A stretch of 43,973 nt of DNA from Prolixibacteraceae bacterium. Its GTDB lineage: Bacteria; Bacteroidota; Bacteroidia; Bacteroidales; Prolixibacteraceae. Position 1 is the stretch's first letter, and every line of letters begins with the position of its first letter. Made by a program: the position numbers and the translations under genes. The stretch is from the NCBI GenBank assembly GCA_009773765.1, contig WTWZ01000042.1:1-43973 (forward strand). Reading direction: 5' to 3'. Below the pieces are notes generated by a model that ran no database searches, was not told the origin of the DNA, and worked only from the letters and a program-made list of their open reading frames with translations. Positions 27,384-35,866 of the stretch are shown in pieces.

Positions 27384-29573
27384 TTATCGTGTAAACAAAA
27401 GTTCCCTGTATTTTGGCAATGGCCATTTTTCGTCGTCAACAATCAATTCCAGTTTGTCGATGTGGTCCCTGATTTCCTCCAGATAGGGTTTAACAGATTT
27501 GTCGTAAGCTTTTGCCTTCGATACCATATTCTCGATTACATTGGCTTTCCTGCGCTCTTCGATCATTTCCTCCCGTTTGGCTTTTATTGCAGAAACATGT
27601 GAGCCGATATTTCGAATCAGTTCAATTCGGGCGCCAGCCAATTTTTTAAATTCCTCAGGAGAAAAAACATCTTTCATATATTTTACATTTTCCAAAAGCA
27701 AAGTCTGATACGCAATGGCTGTAGGAACAATGTGATTAATAGCTATATCGGCAAGCACCCGCGATTCAATCTGAATTTTTCTGACAAACTTTTCATACTC
27801 AACCTCAACGCGGCCACGTAACTCTTTTTCGCTGAAAATCTCCAGTTTTTCAAACATCTCTTTGAATCCGGGGCGTTGATAAGCCTCCAGTGATTCCGGC
27901 ACAGTTTTGATGTTGGTAAGCCCGCGCCTGGCAGATTCCTTAACCCATTCTTCGCTGTAACCGTCGCCATTGAAACGGATGGGTTTTGACTGTACAATTA
28001 AATCTTTCAGTACCTGGAAAATGGCTTCATCCTTTTTTACGTTCTTTTCGATAAGGGCGTCAACCGCAGCCTGAAACTTTAGTAACTGGTTGGCAACAAG
28101 GGCATTTAAAACAATAAGTGCAGATGCATTGTTTGCCGAAGAGCCTACTGCGCGGAATTCAAACCTGTTGCCGGTAAATGCAAATGGCGATGTGCGGTTA
28201 CGGTCGGTGCTGTCGAGAATAATTTCGGGGATGCGGCCAATATTCAGTTTCAGTGCGGTTTTTTCGTCGGGCGTCATTTTACGGTCAACCACGGCTTCTT
28301 CCATCAGGTCGAGCATGTTCGAAACCTCGGTTCCTAAAAATACCGATAAAATTGACGGCGGCGCTTCGTTTGCTCCCAAACGGTGTGTGTTCGAGGCAGT
28401 TAAAATACTTGCCCTCAGCAAATCCTGCCCATCGTAAACAGCTTTTAAAGTATTGATTACAAAGGTGAGGAACTGCAAATTCGATTTGGGGTTTTTACCC
28501 GGCGAGTACAAATTTACATCGGTGTTGGTTGTCAGCGACCAGTTGTTGTGTTTCCCCGAACCGTTAATTCCTTTAAAAGGTTTTTCATGAAATAAAACCC
28601 TGAAATGATGCCTGCGGGCAATTTTTTGCATAATATCCATCATCAACTGGTTGTGATCGTTGGCAAGGTTTGCTTCCTCGTAAATGGGCGCAAATTCAAA
28701 CTGGTTGGGCGCAACTTCGTTGTGACGTGTTTTTACAGGTATTCCTAATTTGTATGCCTCGTTTTCAACATCCTGCATAAACCGGTTGGCACGGGTGGGA
28801 ATCGATGAAAAATAATGGTCGTCAAGTTGCTGATCTTTAGATGATGCGTGCCCCATCAAAGTGCGGCCTGTTAAAACCAGGTCGGGACGCGCCATGAACA
28901 ACGCTTCGTCAATCAGGAAATATTCCTGTTCCCAACCCAGATTGGTGCGCACCGAAGTAACATTTTTGTCGAAATACTGGCAAACTGCGGTTGCGGCTTT
29001 GTCAACCGCATTAATTGCCCTTAAAAGAGGGGTTTTATAATCAAGCGCTTCGCCGGTGTACGATATAAAAATAGTTGGGATGGTTAGCGTAGTTTCGCTT
29101 ATAAATGCTGGAGAAGTGGGGTCCCAGGCTGTGTAACCACGGGCTTCGAAAGTTTGCCGGATACCGCCGCTTGGAAACGACGAAGCATCGGGTTCCTGTT
29201 GTGCGAGCAAATTTCCCGAAAACGATTCAATAACCGAACCTTCGGCGCCATGCACAATAAATGCGTCATGTTTTTCCGCTGTTCCGTCGGTTAACGGGTG
29301 AAACCAATGCGTATAATGGGTCGCCCCGTTTTCTATCGCCCATGTTTTCATTCCCTGCGCCACCTGGTCGGCCATTTTACGATTAATGGTAGTGCCATTT
29401 TCAATAGCGTCCATCACTGCCTTGAAAGCTTCTTTCGAAAGGTATTTCTTCATTTTGACCTGGTTAAACACCAGCATTCCATAATAGTCTGATACCAGGT
29501 TTTCTTCCCTGGCTATTTCGTTTGGTTTGCGGTTGAGAACTTCGGTCAAAGCGTTTAATCTGAATTGTGCCAT
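27384..29573 (-). CDS. glnN: Glutamine synthetase type III
   Basis: Makes glutamine from glutamate, ammonia and ATP in the cytoplasm. The 729-aa length is that of GSIII, well above GSI or GSII. Family features include VFNQVKMKKYLSKEAF, THYTHWFHPLTDGTAEKHDAF (seen as THYTHWFHPLTDGTAEKHD), the catalytic segment GWEQEYFLID, KTRHNEVAPNQFEFAPIYE (seen as RHNEVAPNQFEFAPIYEEA), FHEKPFKGINGSGKHNNWSL (seen as NGSGKHNNWSL) and NRTSPFAFTGNRFEFRAVGSS. A long helical C-terminal domain follows. It is divergent from the GS-like operon (274-nt gap) and lies within 10 kb of a third, type II, glutamine synthetase. Confidence 0.96.
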   Translation of the reverse strand: MAQFRLNALTEVLNRKPNEIAREENLVSDYYGMLVFNQVKMKKYLSKEAFKAVMDAIENGTTINRKMADQVAQGMKTWAIENGATHYTHWFHPLTDGTAEKHDAFIVHGAEGSVIESFSGNLLAQQEPDASSFPSGGIRQTFEARGYTAWDPTSPAFISETTLTIPTIFISYTGEALDYKTPLLRAINAVDKAATAVCQYFDKNVTSVRTNLGWEQEYFLIDEALFMARPDLVLTGRTLMGHASSKDQQLDDHYFSSIPTRANRFMQDVENEAYKLGIPVKTRHNEVAPNQFEFAPIYEEANLANDHNQLMMDIMQKIARRHHFRVLFHEKPFKGINGSGKHNNWSLTTNTDVNLYSPGKNPKSNLQFLTFVINTLKAVYDGQDLLRASILTASNTHRLGANEAPPSILSVFLGTEVSNMLDLMEEAVVDRKMTPDEKTALKLNIGRIPEIILDSTDRNRTSPFAFTGNRFEFRAVGSSANNASALIVLNALVANQLLKFQAAVDALIEKNVKKDEAIFQVLKDLIVQSKPIRFNGDGYSEEWVKESARRGLTNIKTVPESLEAYQRPGFKEMFEKLEIFSEKELRGRVEVEYEKFVRKIQIESRVLADIAINHIVPTAIAYQTLLLENVKYMKDVFSPEEFKKLAGARIELIRNIGSHVSAIKAKREEMIEERRKANVIENMVSKAKAYDKSVKPYLEEIRDHIDKLELIVDDEKWPLPKYRELLFTR

Positions 29574-29608
29574 TTTTTGTATTATTTTGTATGTTGTTTT
29601 TTAGATAC

Positions 29609-29616
29609 CAAAAATA
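29609..29616 (-). promoter_or_regulatory. -7 box TATTTTTG for GSIII
   Basis: The minus strand reads TATTTTTG, 36 nt upstream of the ATG at 29573. The same octamer precedes the type II glutamine synthetase gene at 37872-37879. The rest of the 29574-29847 gap, shared with the divergent GS-like operon, is AT-rich and shows no clear operator. Confidence 0.42.
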
Positions 29617-29847
29617 GATAATTTAGATTGATTTTGGTGGTAATTTTAAGTACCCATTTGTTAAAAATAACAGATATTTTACGAACAATGGTATTTAAAA
29701 AGAGGGGGTTTGTTTAAGATTGTTTTAATTTGTACCGTGTATCCTTTCGAAAAAAATTAAAATGAAAGATTGTTTTAAAATTTTACTGAAAAAGGATTTG
29801 ACAGATATGATAACATCAACTACTTTTCTTCAAATTTTAGGTAAGAA

Positions 29848-31206
29848 ATGAATACGGAAAAAATAATTGATATCATTGAAAAAGAAGATTCATCGAAAAT
29901 TAAAATTGCCATTGCCGATATCGATGGGATTCTCAGGGGGAAATATATCCACAAAAAGAAATTCCTTGATTCTGTTAACAACCAGCTTGGAATTTGTGAT
30001 GTTGTTTTTGGCTGGGATGCCGGAGATGCGTGTTATGACAACAGCCTGATTACCGGCTGGCACACCGGCTACCCCGATGCAAGGGCAAAAATCGATATTT
30101 CAACTTTCAGGAAAATTCCCTGGGAGAATTCAATGCCTTTTTTTCTGGCCGATTTCAGCGAACATGAAGTTTATGCAAAGACCACCTGTTCACGAAGTTT
30201 ATTAAAAAGGGTGGCAGCCGAATGTGAAAACATGGGATTTACACCAAAATTTGCGCAGGAATTCGAATGGTTTAATTTTAGGGGGACACCGTCGGAAATC
30301 AACCAGGCAGGATTTGATAATCTGCAGCCAATCACCCCCGGAATGTTTGGCTATTCGGTTTTACGAACCTCATTAAACAGCGCTTTTGTAAACGAACTGA
30401 TTGATTTTATGGACGCTTTCAAAGTTTCGCTGGAAGGGCTTCATACTGAAACAGGCCCCGGGGTTTTTGAAGCAGCAATTTTTTACGATGATGTTTTGGC
30501 TGCTGCCGACAAAGCTGTTCTTTTCAAAACGGGAGTGAAGGAAATTGCATACAGGCACAATATGGTAGCCAGTTTTATGGCCAAGTGGAACAGTAAACTT
30601 CCAGGTTGCGGAGGTCACCTTCACCAAAGTTTGTGGAATAAAAACGGAACCTCAAATTTGTTTTTCAACGATACTAAAAATGGAAAAATGAACCAACTGC
30701 TTGAGCAATATATTGCCGGCCAGTTGATTTGTTTGCCCGAAATACTGCCCATGTTTGCGCCAAATGTAAACAGTTACAAAAGAATAGGGCACGGCGACTG
30801 GGCTCCTGCAAATGCTACGTGGGGACTTGACAACCGGACTACGGCAGTTCGCGTTATTCAGGGCAGGATGGAATCTGCACGCATTGAATCGCGTGTTCCA
30901 GGGGCCGATACAAATCCGTATCTGGCAATGGCTGCAGCCCTGGCATCGGGCCTTTTCGGAATTAAAAACAAACTGAAACTTGATATCCCTGAAACAATTG
31001 GAAACGGATACAACACGGCAAAACAGGGCGGTTTGCCCAAAAATCTTATGGATGCAACTGAAAAAATGGCAAATTCGGAGATTGCAAAACAGTTGTTCGG
31101 AGCTCCATTTGTTGACCACTTCACCCGGACCCGTGAATGGGAATGGCGCCAGTTTGCGGGTAGCGTAACCAACTGGGAGTTAAAACGTTATTTCGAAATT
31201 ATTTAA
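29848..31206 (+). CDS. Glutamine synthetase-family ligase (PuuA/GSI-like), probably not a true glutamine synthetase
   Basis: A 452-aa gamma-glutamyl ligase-fold protein. The N-terminal beta-grasp domain contains IADIDGILRGKYI, the form seen in PuuA-like gamma-glutamylamine ligases. The catalytic domain has FAQEFEWF (metal-binding acids), LEGLHTETGPGVFEAAIFYDD (seen as HTETGPGVFEAA), MVASFMAKW, GCGGHLHQSLW (the usual GSGxHxHxS with small changes) and SRVPGADTNPYLAMAAALASG (seen as ADTNPYLAMAAALASG). There is no adenylylation-type loop. The genome neighbourhood already has GSIII and GSII, and this gene is coupled to a kinase and a HAD hydrolase, so it more likely joins glutamate to an amine or related small molecule. 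The amine acceptor is unknown. It is the first gene of the operon. Confidence 0.85.
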   Translation: MNTEKIIDIIEKEDSSKIKIAIADIDGILRGKYIHKKKFLDSVNNQLGICDVVFGWDAGDACYDNSLITGWHTGYPDARAKIDISTFRKIPWENSMPFFLADFSEHEVYAKTTCSRSLLKRVAAECENMGFTPKFAQEFEWFNFRGTPSEINQAGFDNLQPITPGMFGYSVLRTSLNSAFVNELIDFMDAFKVSLEGLHTETGPGVFEAAIFYDDVLAAADKAVLFKTGVKEIAYRHNMVASFMAKWNSKLPGCGGHLHQSLWNKNGTSNLFFNDTKNGKMNQLLEQYIAGQLICLPEILPMFAPNVNSYKRIGHGDWAPANATWGLDNRTTAVRVIQGRMESARIESRVPGADTNPYLAMAAALASGLFGIKNKLKLDIPETIGNGYNTAKQGGLPKNLMDATEKMANSEIAKQLFGAPFVDHFTRTREWEWRQFAGSVTNWELKRYFEII

Positions 31207-31218
31207 TTTATCCGGTAA

Positions 31219-32262
31219 ATGCACAAAGCTGATTACATTCAAATTATAAAACACGCCTGGAAAGAATTCGACGACAGGCACGAAATCCGGGGGGTTTACG
31301 ATGTCAGCGCTTACGTTTCTACAAATCAGGTATATAAAATATCGTTTTTCAAACGTGAACCTGTTTTTGCCAAACTCTCAGATTACGGAAAGTACGACGA
31401 TTTCCGCGAAGATCACATCATTATTAATAACCTGGCGAACAATCTTGAAGCGCCTTACCAGAATTTCCTGGCCCAGTCGCTGGTCAAGAAAAACGAACTT
31501 TTCATTTACCGTTATCACCAGGAGGAAAGCAGCGCGTGGGTAGTTTTTTACAATCCCATTCAAACCAAATTGAAATTGCCCCGCCGGCCCGATGAAAAAC
31601 TAATCCGTAAACTGGGGCGAGAACTGGCCCGTTTTCACATTGCCTGCACCAACATTTGCACCCAGTTGCCCAATCCGTCGAAAACTGTGGTTACCGACAT
31701 TCATAAGTTGATTAAATCGGTTAACAATAACGAAATAAAAATGTGTGAAAACCATAAATCAATGGTACTCAAACATTGTGATATCTTTCTGAATAATGCC
31801 GACAAGGTGAACTACATGAGTGAGTTTGAAACCATCCCGGTTTTTATCGATTGGAACATCGGAAATTTTTCAATTACGGGTGAGGGAAAATTTTTTTCAC
31901 GCTGGGATTACGACTGGTTCAGAATGTCATCGAGGGTAATGGATTTTTATTTTTTCAGCCGGGTTGTTTCCAATACTGGCGACCGCACCGTTTTTAGTTA
32001 CCTGGTTGATCCGTTGATGGAAGACCGGTTTATGATGTTTCTGAAGGAATATCACCGTATATATCCGCTTACCGGACCCGAGGTGCACTTCATCATTGAG
32101 GCATATCGTTTTTTTATACTGAATTACGTTATCAAGGACGGGCCCTATTTTTTCAGGAAAACCTATTCGAACAAGCTGGTGAAAGAAGCATACGATACTT
32201 ATTTCCCGGCTATCGACGCCAATTACAATGTGGATAAAATTTTACGAACATTAAAAATTTAA
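31219..32262 (+). CDS. APH/choline-kinase-fold phosphotransferase
   Basis: A 347-aa kinase of the aminoglycoside phosphotransferase/choline kinase/homoserine kinase II fold. The N-lobe has VYKISFFKREPVFAKLSDYG, seen as YKISFFKREPVFAKL with a possible ATP lysine, then ELARFHIACT. The catalytic loop reads VFIDWNIGNFSI, a variant of the usual HxDxxxxN with W in place of the first conserved residues, and the metal-binding loop is SRWDYDWFRMSSRVMDFYFF, seen as WDYDWFRMSSRVMDFYF. The substrate is probably a small alcohol or amine. Resistance is unlikely given the setting. It starts 12 nt after the GS-like gene and ends 3 nt before the HAD gene. Confidence 0.75.
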   Translation: MHKADYIQIIKHAWKEFDDRHEIRGVYDVSAYVSTNQVYKISFFKREPVFAKLSDYGKYDDFREDHIIINNLANNLEAPYQNFLAQSLVKKNELFIYRYHQEESSAWVVFYNPIQTKLKLPRRPDEKLIRKLGRELARFHIACTNICTQLPNPSKTVVTDIHKLIKSVNNNEIKMCENHKSMVLKHCDIFLNNADKVNYMSEFETIPVFIDWNIGNFSITGEGKFFSRWDYDWFRMSSRVMDFYFFSRVVSNTGDRTVFSYLVDPLMEDRFMMFLKEYHRIYPLTGPEVHFIIEAYRFFILNYVIKDGPYFFRKTYSNKLVKEAYDTYFPAIDANYNVDKILRTLKI

Positions 32263-32265
32263 GGT

Positions 32266-33123
32266 ATGCACCGAAGGATAAAAACTTTTAAGAGTATTGT
32301 TACCAACTACAAAGCTGTGTTTTTTGATGCTTTTGGGGTGTTGAAAAATCACCAGGGATTAATACCAGGCATTGTAAAAACCTTCGAATTTCTCGATCGG
32401 AAAGGAATTAAATATTACATTTTAACCAATGATTCGTCGCGCAGCCCCGAAATGCTGGCCAAATGGTACCAGGACAGGGGAGTGTGGCAGGTAACCAGCG
32501 ATAAAATCCTTTCGTCGGGGATGCTGGCCATGGAGTATTTTAAAGTTAAAGTGGCCAACGGGAATGCAGTTGCATATCTCGGGACCGAAAATTCTGCACA
32601 CTACATCGAAACGGCTGGTTTAAAAACGGTTGCTGTAAAAGATATTGATTTAAACGACCTCGGCCATATCGAATCTTTTGCATTTCTCGATGACGAAGGA
32701 TTTAACTGGAACGAAGATATAAACAAAACCATCAACCTGCTGAGAAAGAAAAACATGACAGTGGTAGTTGCCAACACAGATATTAATTATCCGGTGAGTC
32801 AGAACGAAATTTCGGTGGCGGTGGGCAGTTTGGCTAATATGGTTGAAAAAATTATCGGAAAAATGTTTATCAGGTTCGGGAAACCCGATGCCCAGATGTT
32901 TTTACTGGCTTTCGAAAGGGCGTTGCTTGACATCAATGTAAAAAGAAATGAGATACTAATGGTGGGGGATACATTATATACAGATATTATTGGCGGCAAC
33001 AAATTTGGTTTGGACACGGTATTGGTTTTGTCGGGAAATACTTTGCCCGATATGGCATTAATCCGTATCAGCAGTTCAGGGATTATTCCAACATACATTT
33101 GCGAATCGGCGGTAATCGAATAA
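32266..33123 (+). CDS. HAD-superfamily class IIA hydrolase with atypical motif I
   Basis: A 285-aa NagD-like HAD protein. Motif I is AVFFDAFGVL (nucleophile D21), but the second catalytic aspartate (general acid) is replaced by phenylalanine, F23. A D-x-W-G-V variant at this point is typical of one HAD-IIA subgroup, so this is more likely a subfamily trait than decay. Motif II is YYILTNDSS (T54, N55); FGKPDAQMF carries the lysine; motif IV is EILMVGDTLYTDIIGGNKFG. The cap is of the C2 type. It is the last gene of the GS-like/kinase operon (3-nt gap). Its final 27 nt and stop are duplicated at 36721 across an inserted islet. Without the second aspartate, phosphatase activity is uncertain. Confidence 0.82.
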   Translation: MHRRIKTFKSIVTNYKAVFFDAFGVLKNHQGLIPGIVKTFEFLDRKGIKYYILTNDSSRSPEMLAKWYQDRGVWQVTSDKILSSGMLAMEYFKVKVANGNAVAYLGTENSAHYIETAGLKTVAVKDIDLNDLGHIESFAFLDDEGFNWNEDINKTINLLRKKNMTVVVANTDINYPVSQNEISVAVGSLANMVEKIIGKMFIRFGKPDAQMFLLAFERALLDINVKRNEILMVGDTLYTDIIGGNKFGLDTVLVLSGNTLPDMALIRISSSGIIPTYICESAVIE

Positions 33124-33141
33124 AAAAAGCTGTTCACCTGC
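33097..33141 (+). repeat. Left copy of a 45-bp direct repeat flanking the islet (3' end of the HAD gene)
   Basis: This stretch encodes the last residues of the HAD protein, its TAA and the beginning of the old terminator (AGCTGTTC). It recurs at 36721-36766 with one extra A in the A-run and one T/C change. Confidence 0.9.
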
Positions 33142-33214
33142 GCTGCCCCTCGTTTGCAACGAGGGGTGGGCTGTTCAGCATTTGCAATGCATAAATTCCG
33201 ACCAGTAATTGAAA

Positions 33215-33375
33215 TATTATAATTGAGTCCGCTCCGAAAAGTCCTTTGACCCCCTATCCCCCAAAGGGGGGACTTTTTAATTCAATGATTTTCAGATGTT
33301 CCCCTTTGGGGTTAGGGGTCAAACAGATGAAAATTATTGAATTTCATACTTTTTGGAGTAGGCTCATAATTGAAT
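33215..33375. repeat. Nested imperfect palindrome upstream of the RAYT gene
   Basis: The outer arms (about 33219-33243 and 33347-33371, sharing GAG.C...CTCC.AAAAGT in inverted form) enclose inner G/C-rich arms (33245-33270 and 33300-33323). The inner arms share TTTGACCCC and CCCCAAAGGGG-like sequence. It resembles the short CCCC/GGGG palindromes of Bacteroidetes genomes and may be a separate insertion in the element. Confidence 0.6.
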
Positions 33376-33395
33376 TACTATTTTTAAAACAAAAA

Positions 33396-33947
33396 ATGTC
33401 AGCCGACAACTATTTTATAACCGATCAGAATGCCGTTTATTTCCTGACTTTTACGGTTACCGACTGGATTGACGTATTCACCCGGAAAGAATATAAAATT
33501 GAAATTATTAATTCGCTGAATTACTGTATTGAGAAAAAAGGGCTTGTTGTTTTCGCGTGGTGCCTGATGTCTAATCATATACATCTGGTGTGCAAAGCAA
33601 ACGAAGGGTTCAGAATCAGCGATATTATCAGGGATTTTAAAAAGTTTACTGCCAAAGCGATTGTTAAATTAATTAGCGAAATTCCTGAAAGCAGAAAAGA
33701 GTGGTTGTTGTACCGTTTCGAGTTTGCCGGAAAATTCGATAGCCGAATTAAAAAGTACAAATTTTGGCAGGATACAAATCATGCTGTTTTACTTGACAAT
33801 AATGAAATGATAGACCAGCGGATTAATTACACTCATGAAAATCCGGTACGTGCATTAATTGTTGCAGAACCGAATGAATACCTTTTCAGTTCGGCACGTA
33901 ATTTTGCAGGTGAAAAAGGATATGTTAATGTACAAACTGAAGTTTAA
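33396..33947 (+). CDS. REP-associated tyrosine transposase (RAYT, Y1/HUH family)
   Basis: A 183-aa single-strand DNA nickase of the IS200-like RAYT family. The metal-binding HUH motif is at residues 61-63 in CLMSNHIHLV, and the catalytic tyrosine is Y145 in INYTHENPVRA; both are intact, so the enzyme could be active. A longer reading frame opens at 33246, but the family sequence starts at the ATG at 33396 (MSADNYFITDQNAVYFLTFT). RAYTs act on REP hairpins, and here the gene sits between inverted hairpin pairs. It carries no accessory TnpB. Confidence 0.9.
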   Translation: MSADNYFITDQNAVYFLTFTVTDWIDVFTRKEYKIEIINSLNYCIEKKGLVVFAWCLMSNHIHLVCKANEGFRISDIIRDFKKFTAKAIVKLISEIPESRKEWLLYRFEFAGKFDSRIKKYKFWQDTNHAVLLDNNEMIDQRINYTHENPVRALIVAEPNEYLFSSARNFAGEKGYVNVQTEV

Positions 33948-34027
33948 CATGCTATAAATGAAAAATTGTGAGTTGCAAACTCAAAGACAGCTTACCCCTC
34001 GTTGCAAACGAGGGGCAGGGGGGGTAA

Positions 34028-35864
34028 ATGAAAACCCGTTTCAGCATAAACGGCACCGGAGAGATATTAATGTCGGGGAATAATTACAACGAGGCAGAAA
34101 ACCTGGCCACACAATACCTGCACTCGGTAAGTGGAGGTACTTTTCTTCAGAAGAATGATTATCTGTACAATATCAGGGGGTGGATGACACAGTTAAATAA
34201 TCCTTCATCATTTACCGAAAACGATGTGTTCGGGATGAAACTCGAATACAACCTGGCAAGTACTCCGTTGTACAATGGTAATATCTCAAAATTTACCTGG
34301 GCGTATTCGGCCGCTGCAATCAGGACATACACATTTACTTATGACGGGAATAACAGAGTTACGGCTGCCAACTTTAATGCAACCGGCAAAACCGGAAATG
34401 AACTGGATGAAGTTTTTGCTTATGATTTTAACGGAAATATCACGAAAACATCGAGGTACGATTACAACGGCGTTTTAACCGACAGTATGAAATTTACCTA
34501 CGCGGGAAACCGCATTACCGGCTTTTACGACAAACAGGGAGACATAGCTTCTGTCGTTGACTATCCGGGAAGTGCCACCTCAAAATATCCAATTTACGAT
34601 TATAACGGTAACGAAACCACCGAACCCCACAAACTACTGGGCATTGGGTATAACATGATTAACCTGCCCTATGTAATAAACTGGAACGGGCTGAACCGCA
34701 AAGTCAGTTATTTTTATACTTTTGATGGCATTAAAAGGCGCAAAACAGTTGAGGACAACGGGACCATTACCAAGCTTGATTACTGCGGCCCGTTTGTTTA
34801 CGAAACAGTAAGCGGAACACGTTCTTTAAAATACATTTTAACACCACATGGCAGGGCGGTTAAAAGCGGAAGCTCGTGGGTTTACAATTAACATTACCGA
34901 CCATTTAGGCAATGTAAGGGCTGAGATTACACCTTATATCGGGGGGGCGCCATTGGTAACCCAAGCCAGGAATTATTATACTTTTGGTATGTTGAAGCGA
35001 AGCGGAAATCCCGATGAAATCGGGAGTGATGAGCCAGTTGAACAGTGGCTCCACCACCAATAAATACCAATACAACGGCAAGGAGTTACAGGATGATTTT
35101 GGTTTGTACTGGTACGATTACGGGGCTCGGTACTATGACCCGATGATTGGGAGGTGGCATACGGTGGACCCAAAGGCGGAATCATATTATTCTTTTTCTC
35201 CTTTCCATTTTTCAGGAAACAACCCAATGAAATTTCTTGACCTGAATGGAATGAATTATGATTGGGTAGAAAAAGCACTGGTGGAGGGGAGTTGGTATGG
35301 GATGATAAAGTTACAAGTGCAAATGATGAGGATCTTCAAAAAGGAGATAAATATTTGGGGAAAAATGTTCTTGTTGGCACTCATAACAGAGATGCAAATT
35401 TGAATGAACCAATTAACAGTGCAAAGTTTGAGTTATATCTTGAAAGTAATAAAGAAGGACCTTCAGCAACTATTATGGGGAATACGGTGCCTGCTGATGT
35501 AACTAAGCAAGGAACTCTTGCCGAAGGATTATATTCTGCAAGGTCTCAAGGTAGAGCAGGTATTTTAGCAGAGGGTAAGCAAGATTTGGCTTTAATTATA
35601 AACGAAGGTAAATCAGTGCCAACAGCCCCGGGAAGTCCTAAGTCTTCGATGAGTGAGATATTTTTTCATTCAGGAAATTATAATAGGTTAAGTTTAAGCA
35701 CTAATACCCCTGGGCAATATATATCTAAGGGTTGCCAAACAAGTGGTTGTGGCCCTGGTTCTCGCCCTTTGCATAATCAATTTATGAAAGCGGTAGGCAC
35801 AGACTTTAAAGGCTCTTACTATTTACGCTCACAACCAAAATTAGAAGTTCCAAAATCTCAATAG
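34028..35864 (+). pseudogene. RHS/YD-repeat gene remnant with intact toxin-like C-terminal tail
   Basis: The 5' part is missing: the sequence begins inside the repeat region directly after the RAYT right end. Clear RHS parts are YNIRGWMTQLNN, FGMKLEYN, the repeats YDFNGNI and YDYNG, ITDHLGNVRAEITP, NKYQYNGKELQDDFGL, YDYGARYYDPMIGRWHTVDP and NGMNYDWVEK. Three frame breaks interrupt it: about 4 extra bases at 34888-34891 (TTAA), a 34-nt palindromic insertion at 34995-35028, and loss of one A in the A-run at 35270-35274. After the last break the tail runs open to 35864. The tail holds IFFHSGN (His at 35667) and ISKGCQTSGCG (Cys at 35733 and 35748), a spacing that recalls the His/SxGC pattern of L,D-transpeptidase-like folds. 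That resemblance is tentative. A lipoprotein gene follows 2 nt later. Confidence 0.85.
34995..35028 (+). repeat. Short palindromic insertion inside the RHS gene
   Basis: About 34 nt with the hairpin TCCCGAT-GAA-ATCGGGA (35009-35025) sit between the codons for YTFGML and MSQLNSGS of the RHS core. Removing them restores the frame, so the insertion itself causes one of the three frame breaks. Confidence 0.65.
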
Positions 35865-35866
35865 TT

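Larger units (their letters stand above)
33146..34015 (+). mobile_element. RAYT element bounded by paired TGC-loop hairpins
   Basis: The left end is a 21-nt hairpin (33146-33166; arms CCCCTCGTT and AACGAGGGG around TGC) followed 11 nt later by a small hairpin GCATT-TGC-AATGC (33178-33190). The right end is the mirror image: GAGTT-GCA-AACTC (33970-33982), 12 nt, then the exact reverse complement of the 21-nt hairpin (33995-34015). Between them lie a composite palindrome and a Y1 tyrosine transposase gene. The whole is about 870 bp and has the layout of a RAYT gene with its own REP pairs. Confidence 0.75.

Noticed and set aside
30652-31119. 155-aa open frame opposite the GS-like gene
   Set aside because: Antisense shadow of a well-supported ligase gene; its composition is cysteine- and serine-rich, as in such shadows.
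31219-32262. Aminoglycoside resistance gene
   Set aside because: The fold is APH-like, but the catalytic loop is unusual and the gene is embedded in a metabolic operon.
33246-33395. 50-residue N-terminal extension of the RAYT
   Set aside because: It is translated from the palindromic repeat, and the family sequence begins at the ATG at 33396.
33146-34015. CRISPR-like array from repeated palindromes
   Set aside because: There are only two copies of each hairpin, in inverted orientation, with no regular spacers.
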